Source: Dromaius novaehollandiae
Taxonomy: Eukaryota; Chordata; Aves; Casuariiformes; Dromaiidae
Length of the DNA: 64,000 bases
Reading direction: 5' to 3'
Assembly: GCF_036370855.1 (NCBI RefSeq)
Contig: NC_088113.1
Span: 15,210,501-15,274,500 of the forward strand
Made by a program: the position numbers and the translations under genes. Position 1 is the first letter of the stretch, and each line of letters begins with the position of its first letter. Below the pieces are notes generated by a model. The model had not been told where the DNA came from. It worked only from the letters and a program-made list of their open reading frames with translations, and ran no database searches. Below, piece after piece: positions 1 to 12,110 of the stretch.

Positions 1-2159
1 GAAAAAGGTATGTAATGCTCTGTATAAGAAGCAGCATATTTCTTGTTAACAAAAATGGGAGAAATCCACGCTTTTTCTAACTTTCCTGTACATCCAGAGG
101 CAAGGTTAAACATGAAGACATGCCTCTAGTCCTCATCAGTGATAAACTTCTCCCAAAAGAACTAATGTTGCGCTCTTGCATCAGAGGGCACAGCTTTGTC
201 TGCTTTTCATGAAGCTGCTTTTTTAACACCATCAAAAATAGAACCTCAAATAATAAACCAAGAGAGCCTAAACGGCCAGTTGTTGTTCGTATGCGCTGCT
301 GCAGAGCAAGGCGCTGGGCTGAGAGCTTGCTGGAGGCAAGTGAGTCATTTGACTGTTTCTTTTGCTTGTTGCTTGAGCTTCTCTGACTGTCTTCAAGTAA
401 ACAAATACCCTTGGATTCCACCCCAGTTATGCGTGCTGATAGGTCTATCTGGCATGATTATAAAGCAATACAAAGATCAGTTAAATTAATTTAACTTCTT
501 TTGTGTCATTTCATCTGGACAGTGCTCATGACTTCGTAATTTTTATACAGCTTGTATTGGCTTCATGGTTAGAGATTTCTACATGTAAGGAGCGATGCAA
601 AATATAAAACCAAGAAAACTTAAAGGATTTTTCTAACTCATTATTCATTTTAAAGCTGCTTTTATATCACTGAAAGTTTTGGGTTTTGCCCAAGCATATA
701 GTATTGCATCAAAGTCCTACTGTGTTTGCATACATATGATTTTCATATGAAGTCCAGGTGTAAGATCAGCGTTCTTGTTAGCATAAAGTTGGTCTAAATC
801 CAAAACAAAATGTAGGGAGCAAGGAAGGACATGTCCTTGCTGTCCAAAATGAAAGGAAAAGCTGTATGTATGGTGGAGAAAAGGGAGTGCAAAGGTGTGC
901 TGCCAGGGAACTCTGTTACAGCAGACAAGCCACTGGCTTCACTTTTAAAAGACTGCAGTTGACTTCTCTAATTTTCGTGACAGGTTGAATTAAATGTTTC
1001 GTTAATCTATTTTGAGAAAGCAGCAACTTTTTACACAATTTCAAATATGTTTATGAACTTAGCTAGATCTTTCAGGAGTGTAAATGGGAACTAGATTCCT
1101 AATTTTCACTGAGTCACATAACACACATGAATCTGTTTATCATTGGAGCTGAGAATTTCTGCCTTTGCAAAGCTGTCTCTGTAAAGGATCTGGCTGTATG
1201 GTTTTAAGGGTCCACTTCTGACTGCTCAAGCAGAGCAGACGGTTACTATAACTGTGAGCATGGCTGCAGCTTTTCCTTTTGCAGGACCCTGAAAAGTCTA
1301 GACTGAAATCTGTACCATATTCATAAATCAGTGTTTCAGATAAAATATCCAGAAAAATAACTATAGTTCACAGGCAGCTTACATACACAAAGCACAGGCT
1401 GTGTCCACGAAGACACAGGTGTGTGCAACTGAAGGCAGGCGTGTTTATGATCATAGGTCAGTATGGGGAAAGCTGGCTTGAAAGGCTGAACTTCCAACCT
1501 CTTTTGGAGCTCTGGAAGTGAAGAGGGACTTCACCTTCATGGCAGTGACACACCGCCGGCTGCAATGACAGTGTACGTTTTCTTCTGAAAGACCTGGTGT
1601 TAATCATGGCTGGAAACAGCACATTAGGCTGTTTCCTTACTGCTGGTACTGTCATCTTTCCTGTTGTTTTTCCCTTGCGTCCAGGAACACTGCACTCTTA
1701 TTTGAAAAATCCTCTGTAAATCTCTGGTATTCAGTTATTTATATTAATACCATAATTGCATGAGATTCTCTTACGCTTTGCGCAGTTATAATGTTGGGTT
1801 TAATACCTATTTCTCCCTCATCAGCTCCCTCCTTGGAGGGTTTTATTACGTTCCGTAGCACTGGTTTACAATATGTGATATGTGCACAGAAAAGGCAAAA
1901 TGCTTCTAGACAGAGACTGTAAAGCACAAAGACTTTGCAGAATTACTGGAAGACAAAAAGCGTTATTTTGTCTCATAATGAATGATGTAGATTTTGTGCT
2001 GCCACCAATACTGCTGGGCTGTTTGAGCAGATGTTTCTGTTATTTCCTTCATTTTTGAGGATTCAAGCAAACTGTGGAAGGTGACTGAAAATAATGTTCC
2101 AGCCAAATTAACATTAGCAGTTCCTGTGTTTTTTGCTTTAGTACATGGATATTTACTTG

Positions 2160-2220
2160 TATAGTCAATAAGTAAGCGTGAGGTATAGTCAATAAGTAGG
2201 TAAGTGTGTAAGCGTGAGAG
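2160..2220. repeat. Imperfect tandem duplication, 24-bp period
   Basis: The block tatagtcaataagta occurs at 2160 and again at 2184, and gtaagcgtgag follows at 2172 and 2208, so a short segment was duplicated and then altered. Confidence 0.85.
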
Positions 2221-4429
2221 TTGATAACCTGCCCCAAATTCCAGCTATTAACTGTGGGAACTCTAGAAATGCAGCATGGCTGAAATAGGCCTAATAAGGA
2301 AGGCGTTGGATTTTGAGGGAAGAAGGTTTTAAATACAGAACTTTGGGCTACTGTGATGGATGTCTGGAGCGGCTTGTATGTGATGTCCGGAAAAGAAACC
2401 CCCTGGGAAGCGCAACGTCTTCTCAAGCTGCGGCCAAGCAAACGTGCATGCGAGTGGGCTGACAGAGGCTGCAGGGTGATGCTTCATGAACTTTTTAAGT
2501 CAGTTGTAAGTGTCCAAGCTTTGATTTTAATGTCCTACTTGATGCCAGAAGCAGGGATGGAGTAGCAAGGCTCAGAATGAGGAGAAAGGTGGGATTTTTT
2601 TGTTTTTCTGGAAGTGTTAGCTTATACTAGCTTTAAAACGTTCATGAAACTAGTCTTTGGCAATTTCATTTTTAAAAGTTCTTTATCAGGAAAGATTTTG
2701 GGGTTTGGTCTACTGGCTTCCTCCTCAATGACGAGAAAAATGATTGACGTTTTCTGTAGAACCACTGGGTAAGGACTGACAAAGAGCAAGACAGAATGAT
2801 AATGAGGTTTTATCACTAGAAGAAAGTGAGTGACACTGAAATATCTATAGTGCTTAGAGATATTAAGCTTAAAGCATCTTTCAGCTATTGCTTTTCTGTG
2901 GGCTCTGGGCTGGGCCTCGATGGTTTTCCTATACGTGAACTCGGAACCGGATGAATGTGACATGGCTGTGGACGTGACTTACGTACTTCCAAGTGTTTCC
3001 TTTAGGAGGCAAACTGGAAACTTGAAAACAAGGATATGTGTTTGAGAACGGGTTACGCTTGTCTTGGCTGTTAATCTGCCTTACTGTTTTAGCCTTAAGA
3101 GTTAAGATTAACTTGTAAATCAGGCTGAATTTGAATCTGTATGCAAAGATGTCATCTGTCATTGGGATGGGGACTTGAATTTCCAGGGTGATGCGTCTGC
3201 TCTGTATCTCTGCTTGGGTTCCTGCGTCGATTGATCATTCATAAAGAGCAGGTTAAAACAACAGTGAGAGCTTCAGCTCTCAGGGCACAGATCTCATATG
3301 TATAAAATCACCCTTTCGTGTCAATGACTCTCCTTAATTTTACTATTTTGAAACAGCCTTGCACAGTCTTTATGCAAAATACTGCTTAACTAAAATCATT
3401 CAGAGTTTTGCCTAAGAATCAATAGCAAGTTATATCACCGATGTATGTCTGGAGAATGAAAGTATGTCCTCAGATAAGTATATTCAGATTATTTGCAATA
3501 GGTTCTGGTTGGGTTTTGTTTAACCCCTCCTGTGTGTCAGCCAGGCAGCTCCAGAGAGGTGGTTTGAGACGCCTTTCACCTCCCAGAGCACGCAGGGGGC
3601 TTAGGTCCACTTGCACAAGACTCCAAGTGAGCAGTAGGAATCTTAACTTTAAAGATAAAGTAGTATGACGCCTTTAGTAAAGCCTAGTTAGGAAAATTTC
3701 CACCCTGATTCTAAATGCACCCATTTGAAGCCGTTGCAGAACCACATCTTCCCACCCGTTTACAATTGTCACAAGTTTATATCGCAGGTGTGCTGCAGGA
3801 CATGGAGTTCGGGTCAGGCATGACTTTATGAATCATTTCTGCTGCCACAGAGAAAATAAAAATGGTTCTAAGCAGTTTTCTGCCTTTGAAGGGATTTCTG
3901 TGCCAAATGACACCAGCCTGTGACATCACTCAGCTTTGTCTTTTTATGTGCAGCAATTTTTCTTCCTCTCTCCTTGATGGGAATTGTCTCGATCAGAAAA
4001 AAACAAACTGGTGGTTTCACAGAGCATGACAAAAGAAGCGTAAAAGTGACTCTACTGTGCCCTTTTCCCCTAAAACACGCCTCCTGATTTGGATGCTTGT
4101 AATGGCTGAGCAGGAAATGTTATTGCAAAAGCAGTTCAGACAGTTGCTTACACGGAAGCATAAGCACGGGAGAGTGAAAAAGGGCCGCCCGGGAACTTCC
4201 AGGATTTCAGATGAAGTCCGCTAATGCTATGTGCAAATTAGCCAACAGCATATGCGTACCTTAATAACGACGTGTGTATAGCTAATGCTGATGTGACTGA
4301 ATACCAATCTGTTAAAGCATTTAAGTACATCCTTAACCTGGAATATATTTACGGATTTACTTTTTCAATCGTTATTTGCATCTCAAGCAAAGTCAGGAAA
4401 AATATCCTGAAGAAATCCTATTCAAAGGG

Positions 4430-4446
4430 AATGCACTGAGTGCATT
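4430..4446. repeat. 17-bp near-palindrome AATGCACT-g-AGTGCATT
   Basis: Perfect 8-bp arms flank a single central base, 73 bases inside intron 3 from the exon 3 donor. Confidence 0.9.
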
Positions 4447-4518
4447 AAGGCTAGTCCTGGCTGGAAACTTGTACCTGAACTCGAGACTCATTGATGGATG
4501 CTATTTTCCAAAACTCAC

Positions 4519-4667
4519 CGTCTATGCTTTCCACGGAGAGCTGCAGGCCGAGGTTGTGCTGTGGATTCACCACCCAGTGATTACTGGTTGCAGTAATATC
4601 AAACACGAGCCACCCTTCTTCTGCAGCCCAGATTGTTCGAGAGTCAAGCAGGAACAAATCTGAATCC
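4519..4667 (-). CDS. BMP7: BMP7 coding exon 3 (C-terminal part of prodomain arm)
   Basis: This 149-bp exon completes codon 209 (R) and encodes residues 210-258 plus one base. The translation runs [19 protein letters not shown], then [20 protein letters not shown] and [11 protein letters not shown], which is nearly invariant BMP5/6/7 prodomain sequence. Residue 210 is Asp where human has Glu. The donor is GTGAGT and the exon leaves in phase 1. The acceptor ends TTTAG, and its upstream tract is a (GTTT)n repeat read on the minus strand. The downstream exons that encode the end of the prodomain, the furin site and the seven-cysteine mature ligand are not in this window and should lie to the left of position 1. 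Confidence 0.98.
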
Positions 4668-4671
4668 CTAA

Positions 4672-4690
4672 ATAAACAAACAAACAAACA
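4672..4690. repeat. (AAAC)n repeat forming the exon 3 acceptor tract
   Basis: Four AAAC-type units lie immediately upstream (minus strand) of exon 3, so the polypyrimidine tract of this acceptor reads as GTTT repeats ending in ATTTAG. Confidence 0.9.
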
Positions 4691-4990
4691 CAGTCTCAGT
4701 TACCTGGATTTTCCATTGGAGTCCCTATGGACGTTCACCCACATGCTTCAAGCAACACGCCTGGTAGGCCCTTTCAGTAATGCACAAATGATGCCGAGGC
4801 CGTGTTGGCATACTTTGCTATCTCGTCACCTTCGTATGAAGTGCTTTCTTTCCCTTTAGAAAAGGGAGAATGGGTTGAAACAGAGTTGAAGTGACTTTGG
4901 GTTATACGGTATTACAGTTAACCTTAGAGCTGCTGATGCAACTTAAGGGGGGGGAAAAATGCTTGCCAGGCACAGATTTGCAAAATTATT

Positions 4991-5006
4991 GTTTGCATAT
5001 GCAAAC
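4991..5006. promoter_or_regulatory. 16-bp perfect palindrome with overlapping POU octamer halves
   Basis: GTTTGCATATGCAAAC is its own reverse complement. It contains TTTGCAT and ATGCAAA, which are halves of the POU-domain octamer ATTTGCAT, arranged back to back. The surrounding 4960-5180 is AT-rich with TAAT and ACAATG (SOX-like) cores, which suggests a regulatory element about 320 bases from exon 3. Confidence 0.5.
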
Positions 5007-7451
5007 TCAGTAATTGGGCAGACAATGCTGCTCATTATCCTTTCCACACATAATTTCCTGACTTCTATGCATAATTGTGGCACTGGTGCAAGCCAGCTGG
5101 AACACTGTTGTGCATATATTAACATACATAATGGTTTTTTAAATTTGTTCGGCTGAGGTTACAGATAATTGATTGAGGCAATAACCCTCTGCACAGTCAC
5201 AGGTCAGCATTACTTTGGGTGGCAATTTCCTTTCAATTTGTTGCTTAAATTTTTAATAGACTGCTGTTGGATTATTCTGGGTCAAAAACTGAAACCAGAA
5301 ACAGAATGATCAGAAACAGGGAGGATTTCATGCATTTAAGAAATGAAGAAAGAGATAAAACTTGGATGGAAAATAATAACAAAATTGGATAATGGCACAT
5401 TTGTCTTTATAAGAAACGACAAGAACAACAAAGAAACCCTATGGAAGTGTCTAGACAAGTTCTGCAAGAACTACTTCTGTGCTTTGAGTGTGCAAACAGG
5501 GTAACTGGTTTAAGTGTCACTTTATCCTTTTGAATGAAGAAATATCCATGCAAAACCCTTTAATCATGTCCTCAAAGCTTAAAGAAGGCCTTATTAATTT
5601 TGTCACTATTGATTTGTAAGTGCAAATATATATTTTTAATTTAACTTACTCAGGGCCCCTTGTTTGCAGAAAATACCTGCTGATAAGAGTGCTGCTGGCA
5701 TAGAGGCTATTGCCTCGCAGACTTTAGTGATTCTTGACACTATAAGATACCAAGAAATTGAAGATTTTTGTCCCACACAACTGACTCAAAACAGAAATGG
5801 AGTTTTATTGCAATGTTTTCACTATGTTGCTTTCCTCCCGACCTTTGTGGGCCAAGGCTTTGCTCCATGAGCTAATAGATGTCACTACCTCTGGCTCTGC
5901 ACTGGTTTACGTGAAATTAAACTTCTGACATTACATCCCGCAGAGCACGGGACCGCATGGCCAAACACGCATCGAAGTGGGATTCTGTAGCTCCCTCACA
6001 AACGCACAAAAAGAAGTTTTGGGTTGTGGCAGAAGCGCTCCAGCAGAACCGAACCTGCAGCCACCCTTCCTTGCCAACGGAGAGGGGATCCGTGGCCGGC
6101 GCTTCAGCTGCTGAGCCGGGAGGCCGAGCCAGGAGCCACAGCCCAGGCACCAGCAAGAGTCTCCGGGCGGGTGTCCCACCTCGTGCTGGGAGCTCGGTCG
6201 GCTCCGCCAGCGGTGAGGGCTGGATGCCTCACTGAGGCACCGCACCTAGCTGCAGATAAAGAGCACGATAACTAGTCCGCGTGCAAACCATCTATGGGTA
6301 CGTCAGATGCTTGAGCTTCAAATGGGGGACGGATTTAGCGGGGCTTCGTCCCCACCCAGAAGCAGTGGCCGTGTTCCCGCAAGGCATGACGTGGCCCCAC
6401 GGACACCTCCCTCCCTCCCCCTGTTAAAGCACGCTGAACAAAACGCATCCCGCAGGGGTCAGGGATGAGGGAGTAGGACGCATTTGGCCCATTCCAGTGG
6501 CTGAGTCCAAGTTTCCAGAAGTAACAGATTTTTATATTAACATACCGCATCATTTAAGCATGCCCCCTGACTGGAACTCATGATTCACACAAGGTTTAGT
6601 TCATAGCGACTTGGCTTGCTTGGTTTTTCTTCCTTGCAGTTTGCAGGTTGAAGATAATAGCAATAATGCTTTTTTTTTTCTTTTTTTTTAAGCTACTGCC
6701 CTACTGCAATATTATTACTCAGAAAAACCAGCCTTTAAGCTTCCCATGCTGACATGATGCAATCAGGGTAACCAGACAACATGATGCGTCAAGAAACAGG
6801 ATGAGTCAGCCTGGGATATTGTATAATGTGTTTGTTTGCCTGTAGTTACAGCAATGTGCAAACAATAGGTCTGGAGGGGAAGCCCTAAGTGCCGGAGATG
6901 AAAGGGACCCACTGAAGGGAAACATCCTTCCTATACACACTTGGACCCAAAAAGGCCTCGTGTCCGATGCTCTCGGGAGAAGTTCACAGCAATGATGGAT
7001 TAGCGCTTTCCACTGCGGCCCACCGCCGGTGGCCAGCCACGGGAGGCGAGGCTTGGCGGCCTTGCAAGCAGAGCACTCATGGCTCCCAAGACTATGGCGC
7101 CCGTTCCAACGATGAGGAACCTCCTGTTCTTTTACAAGGAACAACCTCCATTTTTAAAAGAAAGGCCCTGCTCCCAAAAGATGTATGGCAAAACAGCATT
7201 AAATCACTAGCTAGTAGACAGCAAGCCATTTAGACATCATTATCGGACAAGTCGTAATAAACGAGGCAAAGAAATGCTATTCTGCTTAGCCTTAAACAAA
7301 ATTTCTTCTGAGGGCTCCTGCCTAATGAGTTGTTATCTGAGTTAGGATTAGCTATGTCTAACTAATATGACTGTTTTGAGGGCTAGATTTGAATAAAGAT
7401 CTAAGCACAAAGGGAAAACACTTCCAGTGCACATCAACATTTTTTTTCCAT

Positions 7452-7495
7452 CCTACCTGTCCTAGCTATTATACCTACCTGTCCTAGCTATTATA
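7452..7495. repeat. Perfect 22-bp tandem duplication, two copies
   Basis: A 22-base unit beginning cctacctgtcctagc is repeated once without change. Full identity points to a recent replication slip. Confidence 0.95.
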
Positions 7496-9548
7496 CCATG
7501 TATTCCTAAAATCTCATCTGCTGGTGCCTTATCTATGAGCTGTGCACGTATTTAGAGCATTCTTGGAGCAATGTGAACAACAGATCTACAATCAGGAGGC
7601 AGAAAAGCAGTTTGTTTCCTTGGCACTGCGTTCAGTTCCTTCACCAGAGAACTTCTAAACATCTGACAAACTCTACTGAATCTCCTACCAGGCTGAGAGA
7701 TAGAGAAAAGAACATTATCCTTATTTTACAGAAAATTAAGTTGGGACATGGAAATGTTAATGTCTAGATTAGAGTTACATAAATGATGAAATCTAAATCC
7801 AGACCACAAGTATGTTTTGTTGAGACCACATCAAAATGGCTCCGTGTTCAAAGTGCTTACATTAGGGGGAGCGTCAATGCTCTTAGCAATGATAAAACCT
7901 GGGGCCTTCAGCTCAGCTTTCACAAGCATCTGGCTGTCGACACAGGCCTAATCTGAGGACAGGAGGTTGGCACTTCTCAAACACCGATCGCTTCAGCGGC
8001 CTCCGATGCTGGACACAAGAAAGGAGAGGCACCTCCCACTAGAAAGGGCTCCCGAAAATGTGTCTGAAGGTCATATAACTGCTATGTGGTCTACAAAATT
8101 TCCATAGTGAACTCAGTGTTTTCTAGACTCCAGGTCGAGTAACAAGTATCGCAAAGTGAGGGCGGCTGGATGAGGAGGTTGCATGAGTGATCATCTGTCT
8201 GGAAAGTGGCTAGAGCTCTGGAGACGCAACTCCAGAGGGGCTGTGTGTGACCAGGGGTGCTGCACAAGTGGAGGGAGAAAGGGAATCACGAGTGATTAGT
8301 GGACAAGAGGAGGAGAGGACTGAAAAGAGTGAGGTTTGTGGAGAAAAGTGGAGGTATAAGGGGAGACAAAATATAGGAAAGGCAGGTAAAAAATGCCCTG
8401 AAGGGAAAGAAAGAGTGGGCAAGGGAGCTGTGATCAGAGGCAAAGACGAGAAAGTGATGTGTGATGATAAAAGCATGACAAAAGCAAGGGATGTAAAAAA
8501 AGGATGTGTGTAAAGCTTAGAAATCCTATTCTGTTCACATTTGGGTATATCCCTTTGAAGTATTCCTGCAGAACCCACGTTCCTGTACTCTGACAAGAAA
8601 CTCCGGCAGTTCACTGAGCTGTTTTCAACGGCAGCCAGCTCAGCAGGTAATTCTCCTGGGTGTCCATAAACAAGTGCCATTTCCTGGACACCCATCACAG
8701 GCAGTGTTGCAAACCCAGTAATTCTAAGATAAGAGACAAGATTAGCAATTATGAAAATAGGTATGGGCTCTTTACCTTTTTCTGCATTTTTTGGAGTCTT
8801 TTGGCCTTTAGGATGCACCTTGCTCGTATCTTTCTGATTTATCTCATCAGCCATAAACGCAGAAAGCATATCTAAAAATTAAAAGTGCAGTATCTCACCT
8901 ATTCTCCTGACTTAACTGGTGCATGAAGGGCATAGGCTAGCGAGAGAGACTTGGCGCAAAAATGAGAGTTGGCAATCCAGCAGCAGTAAGACAGAACAGT
9001 AGAGGAAGCTCTACAACTCTAAGTTGTAATGCTGTAAAGTTTACACTGATGTAAGGTAGCCCTTTACCAAAAAGCACCTGCTTTTACTTATATTCTTCAC
9101 CCCCCTTCCCCATCCCCCTCTTCAGCTTTGTTCACTTCAAGCTGCTGGTTGACAAGTGGTAGCAAACGCTAGCGAGCACTTCCAAGCAGAATAAAAATGA
9201 ATGGGAAGGGCAATAGGCAGCAGGCGAGAAGGCAAATCGCTCAGCGGCTTTCATTACGTTGCAAGACAAGCGGTTTTCTATAACGCGCTGACTTTCCGTG
9301 TTGCTAGCGCACTTGGCACCCCGATGACTTACCAAGGCAGGCGCGGACGGGTACGGCCGCCCACGGCACGTGCAGGGCGTCTGCTCAGCCAAGGAGCACG
9401 TTGCGTCTGCCCGAGTGCTGCAGCGCAGCACCAGTCTCATCTCGCGCTGATAGTTTGGGGAATTATGGATATAGTGGTATTTTAAACATTAACCATATTG
9501 TGACACCTTGCAGCAGAATTTGAATTGCTTTGCAAATATGAGACAACC

Positions 9549-9574
9549 TTCCCACTTCCATAGTGAAGTGGGAA
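9549..9574. repeat. Perfect inverted repeat, 10-bp arms, 6-base loop
   Basis: TTCCCACTTC (9549-9558) is followed after CATAGT by GAAGTGGGAA (9565-9574). Confidence 0.95.
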
Positions 9575-9876
9575 ACACTTAGGGCATAGATATATTACAT
9601 GTCTTATTGATTCAGCACGTAAACCACAGCCATGATGACAGGAACATGATCCCATCCTCTTGCCTGGTACTCTAACCCTCGAGAAGCTGCCTGGGTCGCA
9701 GGCACGGTGCAAGCTGACGAATTTAATAAAAAACAGCTCAAGGACTCAGGCTGGGGGGACAGTGAGGGACAGGACTAGCAATTCATGTCTAGGTCAGAGT
9801 ACATGGGGGAGAAGGCAAAAAGGACATCCTTGGAGGGGTAGAAGAGATCTGAAGTTGGAAGACATCTGTTTGGATT

Positions 9877-9896
9877 AAAAAAAAAAAAAAAAAAAA
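9877..9896. repeat. A20 homopolymer
   Basis: There are twenty uninterrupted A residues in intron 2. No processed gene copy was recognised directly upstream, so it is recorded only as a mononucleotide repeat. Confidence 0.95.
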
Positions 9897-11219
9897 GCAG
9901 TATCCAGATTCCGGTTTGCTTGGTGTCATTGCTTAAAGTCGGCTGCAGCTGTCCAAAGAGAAGCTTAGGAAAATATTTTTCAGACTTTCCTACTTTGAGA
10001 GGGCCCCAGGATCTCCCTGGGCCTCTCCCTGGCACGTTTGCAACACCCTCTGTGCACAGTCCTGCGGCAGCCCTCCTCCCACACCTTCCCGGCCCCACGC
10101 GCCTCGGGATCCCCCGCTGCCCTTCCCCTCCCTCCCCACCCACAGAAATCCTTCCCGAGCTCCTGGGAGGAGGCGCTGCCAGCTGAGCCGCGCGTGGGGC
10201 TTTCTCCAAGCGAAGGGATGGCAACGGCAGGGAATGTGGTTTGCTGGAGGTGGTTTCCTAGGAGTGTTTTGAAAACTGGCTGTGATGGTAGTGAAACAGA
10301 TCTGGGTAAATTCTGTTGGATCTTGGGAGAAGTTAAATCGACTTTAAAATTTCAGCAGGTTGTTATTCTGTCTTGTCTATCCCTGGTAGTCATGGTCCCT
10401 TTTCTGTGCAGTGTTTGAGAAGGATAAAATCTAGGTATCAAAGACCGATTAAATCTGACAATGGAGAGTTTGCTATAGAGAGGTATAATGTGTTTCCTAA
10501 ACATGCAGTGCTGAGAGAAATGAGATTTTGTACACGTCGCTAACACTTCACATGTAGTGTTTCTGCTCAGTAGTGAATCACTGTTCATCAGTGCATCACT
10601 TAGCTGAGCGAGCCCACTGGGGTATGCAGAATGGCTCCTGCAGCTACTCGAGTGCCTGGGAAGAGCTGTGCCCTGTGAAGGGAGGTCCAGGTTTGTTTTA
10701 GGTTTTTCAGGCTCTGGTGGCTTTTAGGAATGGTCTGAAAGAGAGAACTAAACACAGCACTGGTGTTGGAGAGGTAAGCGGTTTTCATGCAGAAAGTTCC
10801 CTTGCTGCTATGCCCAAGAGCATATCAGAATGAGGACAGTTACCAACTTTTGTGCAGACAAGCCACATAAAAAAATCAAACTTGGGCGAGCGTAAGCCTT
10901 TCTTAGTTACTGGGATTACATTTTACCCCACAACATGGAGACAGACTCCAGTGAAGGGTGGAAAGGGGTCTGGGGAGGGTCGGGCGGGATGCGGGTGCAG
11001 AGCTGCCGCAGCTCGGTAAAGCGTTCCAGCTGCACGGCAAAGCCAGGCGCGCATGGGGCAAGGTCTGGCTTTTCTGCAGGGCTGGTAACAAGAGCATTCA
11101 CATCACTCACTGCCTTTGAAGCCTGCGAAATCCATAACGGCCACAAAGTGAATGTGTAGCAACTACATTTCAATTACCAAAGGCTGGTCAAGTACCTGCC
11201 CTTATTCTCTCCAGTAACA

Positions 11220-11575
11220 AAACTCCCATCGACTTCAAAGGCATGGGAATTTACTCCACCCTACAAATGCTGTGTCTGCTGAATCAGTGATGAAACCCTG
11301 GGAGGAGGCATTTTAGCTTCTGAGGGCATGGACAGAGGCAGGATTGAGCTCTGATGTTGAGGGGAGCTCTACAGCCTGGATTTGCTCTGCAGTTTCACGT
11401 TAATAAACTAAGGTTGATGCCCCAGCTGGTAATCTGTCCCAGAACTCCACGGGTGCTTTCTGAAAATATCCTGGTAGGAATTTCAGTAAGAGTCAGGTAT
11501 CCAACCTGCTTAGCTGCTGTCAGAAATCCCACTAAGCACCTGCGTGTCTTTTTAGGCACCTAAATCCCTTTGAAA
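11220..11575. mobile_element. Degenerate sauropsid interspersed repeat pieces
   Basis: The pieces aactcccatcgacttcaaag (about 11223) and the stretch around aggcacctaaatccctttga (about 11552) resemble repeats very common in archosaur and turtle genomes, with phrases of the type 'cccattgacttcaatggg' and 'aggcacctaaatacctttga'. The family name is not assigned. The calls rest on memory of these phrases. Confidence 0.45.
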
Positions 11576-12004
11576 TTCTTGCTTTGACCAGGACAGAGGC
11601 TTGTACAACACCAGGCTGCCTGGTGGCAACCTTCAGTTCCCACTAGCAGGGTTTTGACCACAAACAAGGACTCACAGCCAGGCTGCTCGAGATGTTTCTC
11701 AACCCACTCACTGGCTTTACAAAACTCTTTCCCAAGTTCTTGGGTAAGTGAACCATGAAGACCAAATGGAAGCTGGACATGAGTCACTGGACTTTAAATT
11801 ATGCACACGAAAGCTTTGAGACACGTTACATTAGTCAAAACATCAACTGTTTTCATAGTGTTTATGATATTAGGAACATTTTTGTTCATGAATGTACTTG
11901 TTTGCTTAAAGTGAATAACCGATACTTTGTGACTAAAGAATGCTGTACATGCCTTTTTACAAAGGAAATGCTGCCAGTTTGGAAAGCCTGCCTTGCAGTG
12001 AATT

Positions 12005-12110
12005 CACAGATTTGGAAAGGTCAGAAAGAATATTTGATCATTTAGTCTGATTTCTTACATACCACAAGCTATTGTTACACCTGTACTAAGATCAATATCT
12101 TCAGTTCCAC
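12005..12110. mobile_element. CR1-like LINE tail relic (tentative)
   Basis: The phrase gatcatttagtctgatttct resembles the 'gatcatctagtctgacctcc' type 3' region of CR1-class LINEs in sauropsids. The copy is degenerate, without ORF remains. Confidence 0.4.

Larger units (their letters stand above)
1..4518 (-). other. BMP7: BMP7 intron 3, partial (runs off the left edge)
   Basis: This is non-coding DNA on the 3' side of exon 3. No family-recognisable ORF was seen. It holds an imperfect 24-bp tandem duplication (2160-2220), a short inverted repeat CATATGA-ttt-TCATATG (733-749) and a 17-bp near-palindrome at 4430-4446 close to the exon 3 donor. The stretch 4190-4320 looks like possible conserved regulatory sequence because of an octamer-like ATGTGCAAAT and several TAAT-type cores, but this is impression only. 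The remainder shows nothing I can name. Confidence 0.9.

Noticed and set aside
9877-9896. A20 run as the tail of a processed pseudogene
   Set aside because: No cDNA-like sequence, polyadenylation signal or target-site duplication was identified beside it.
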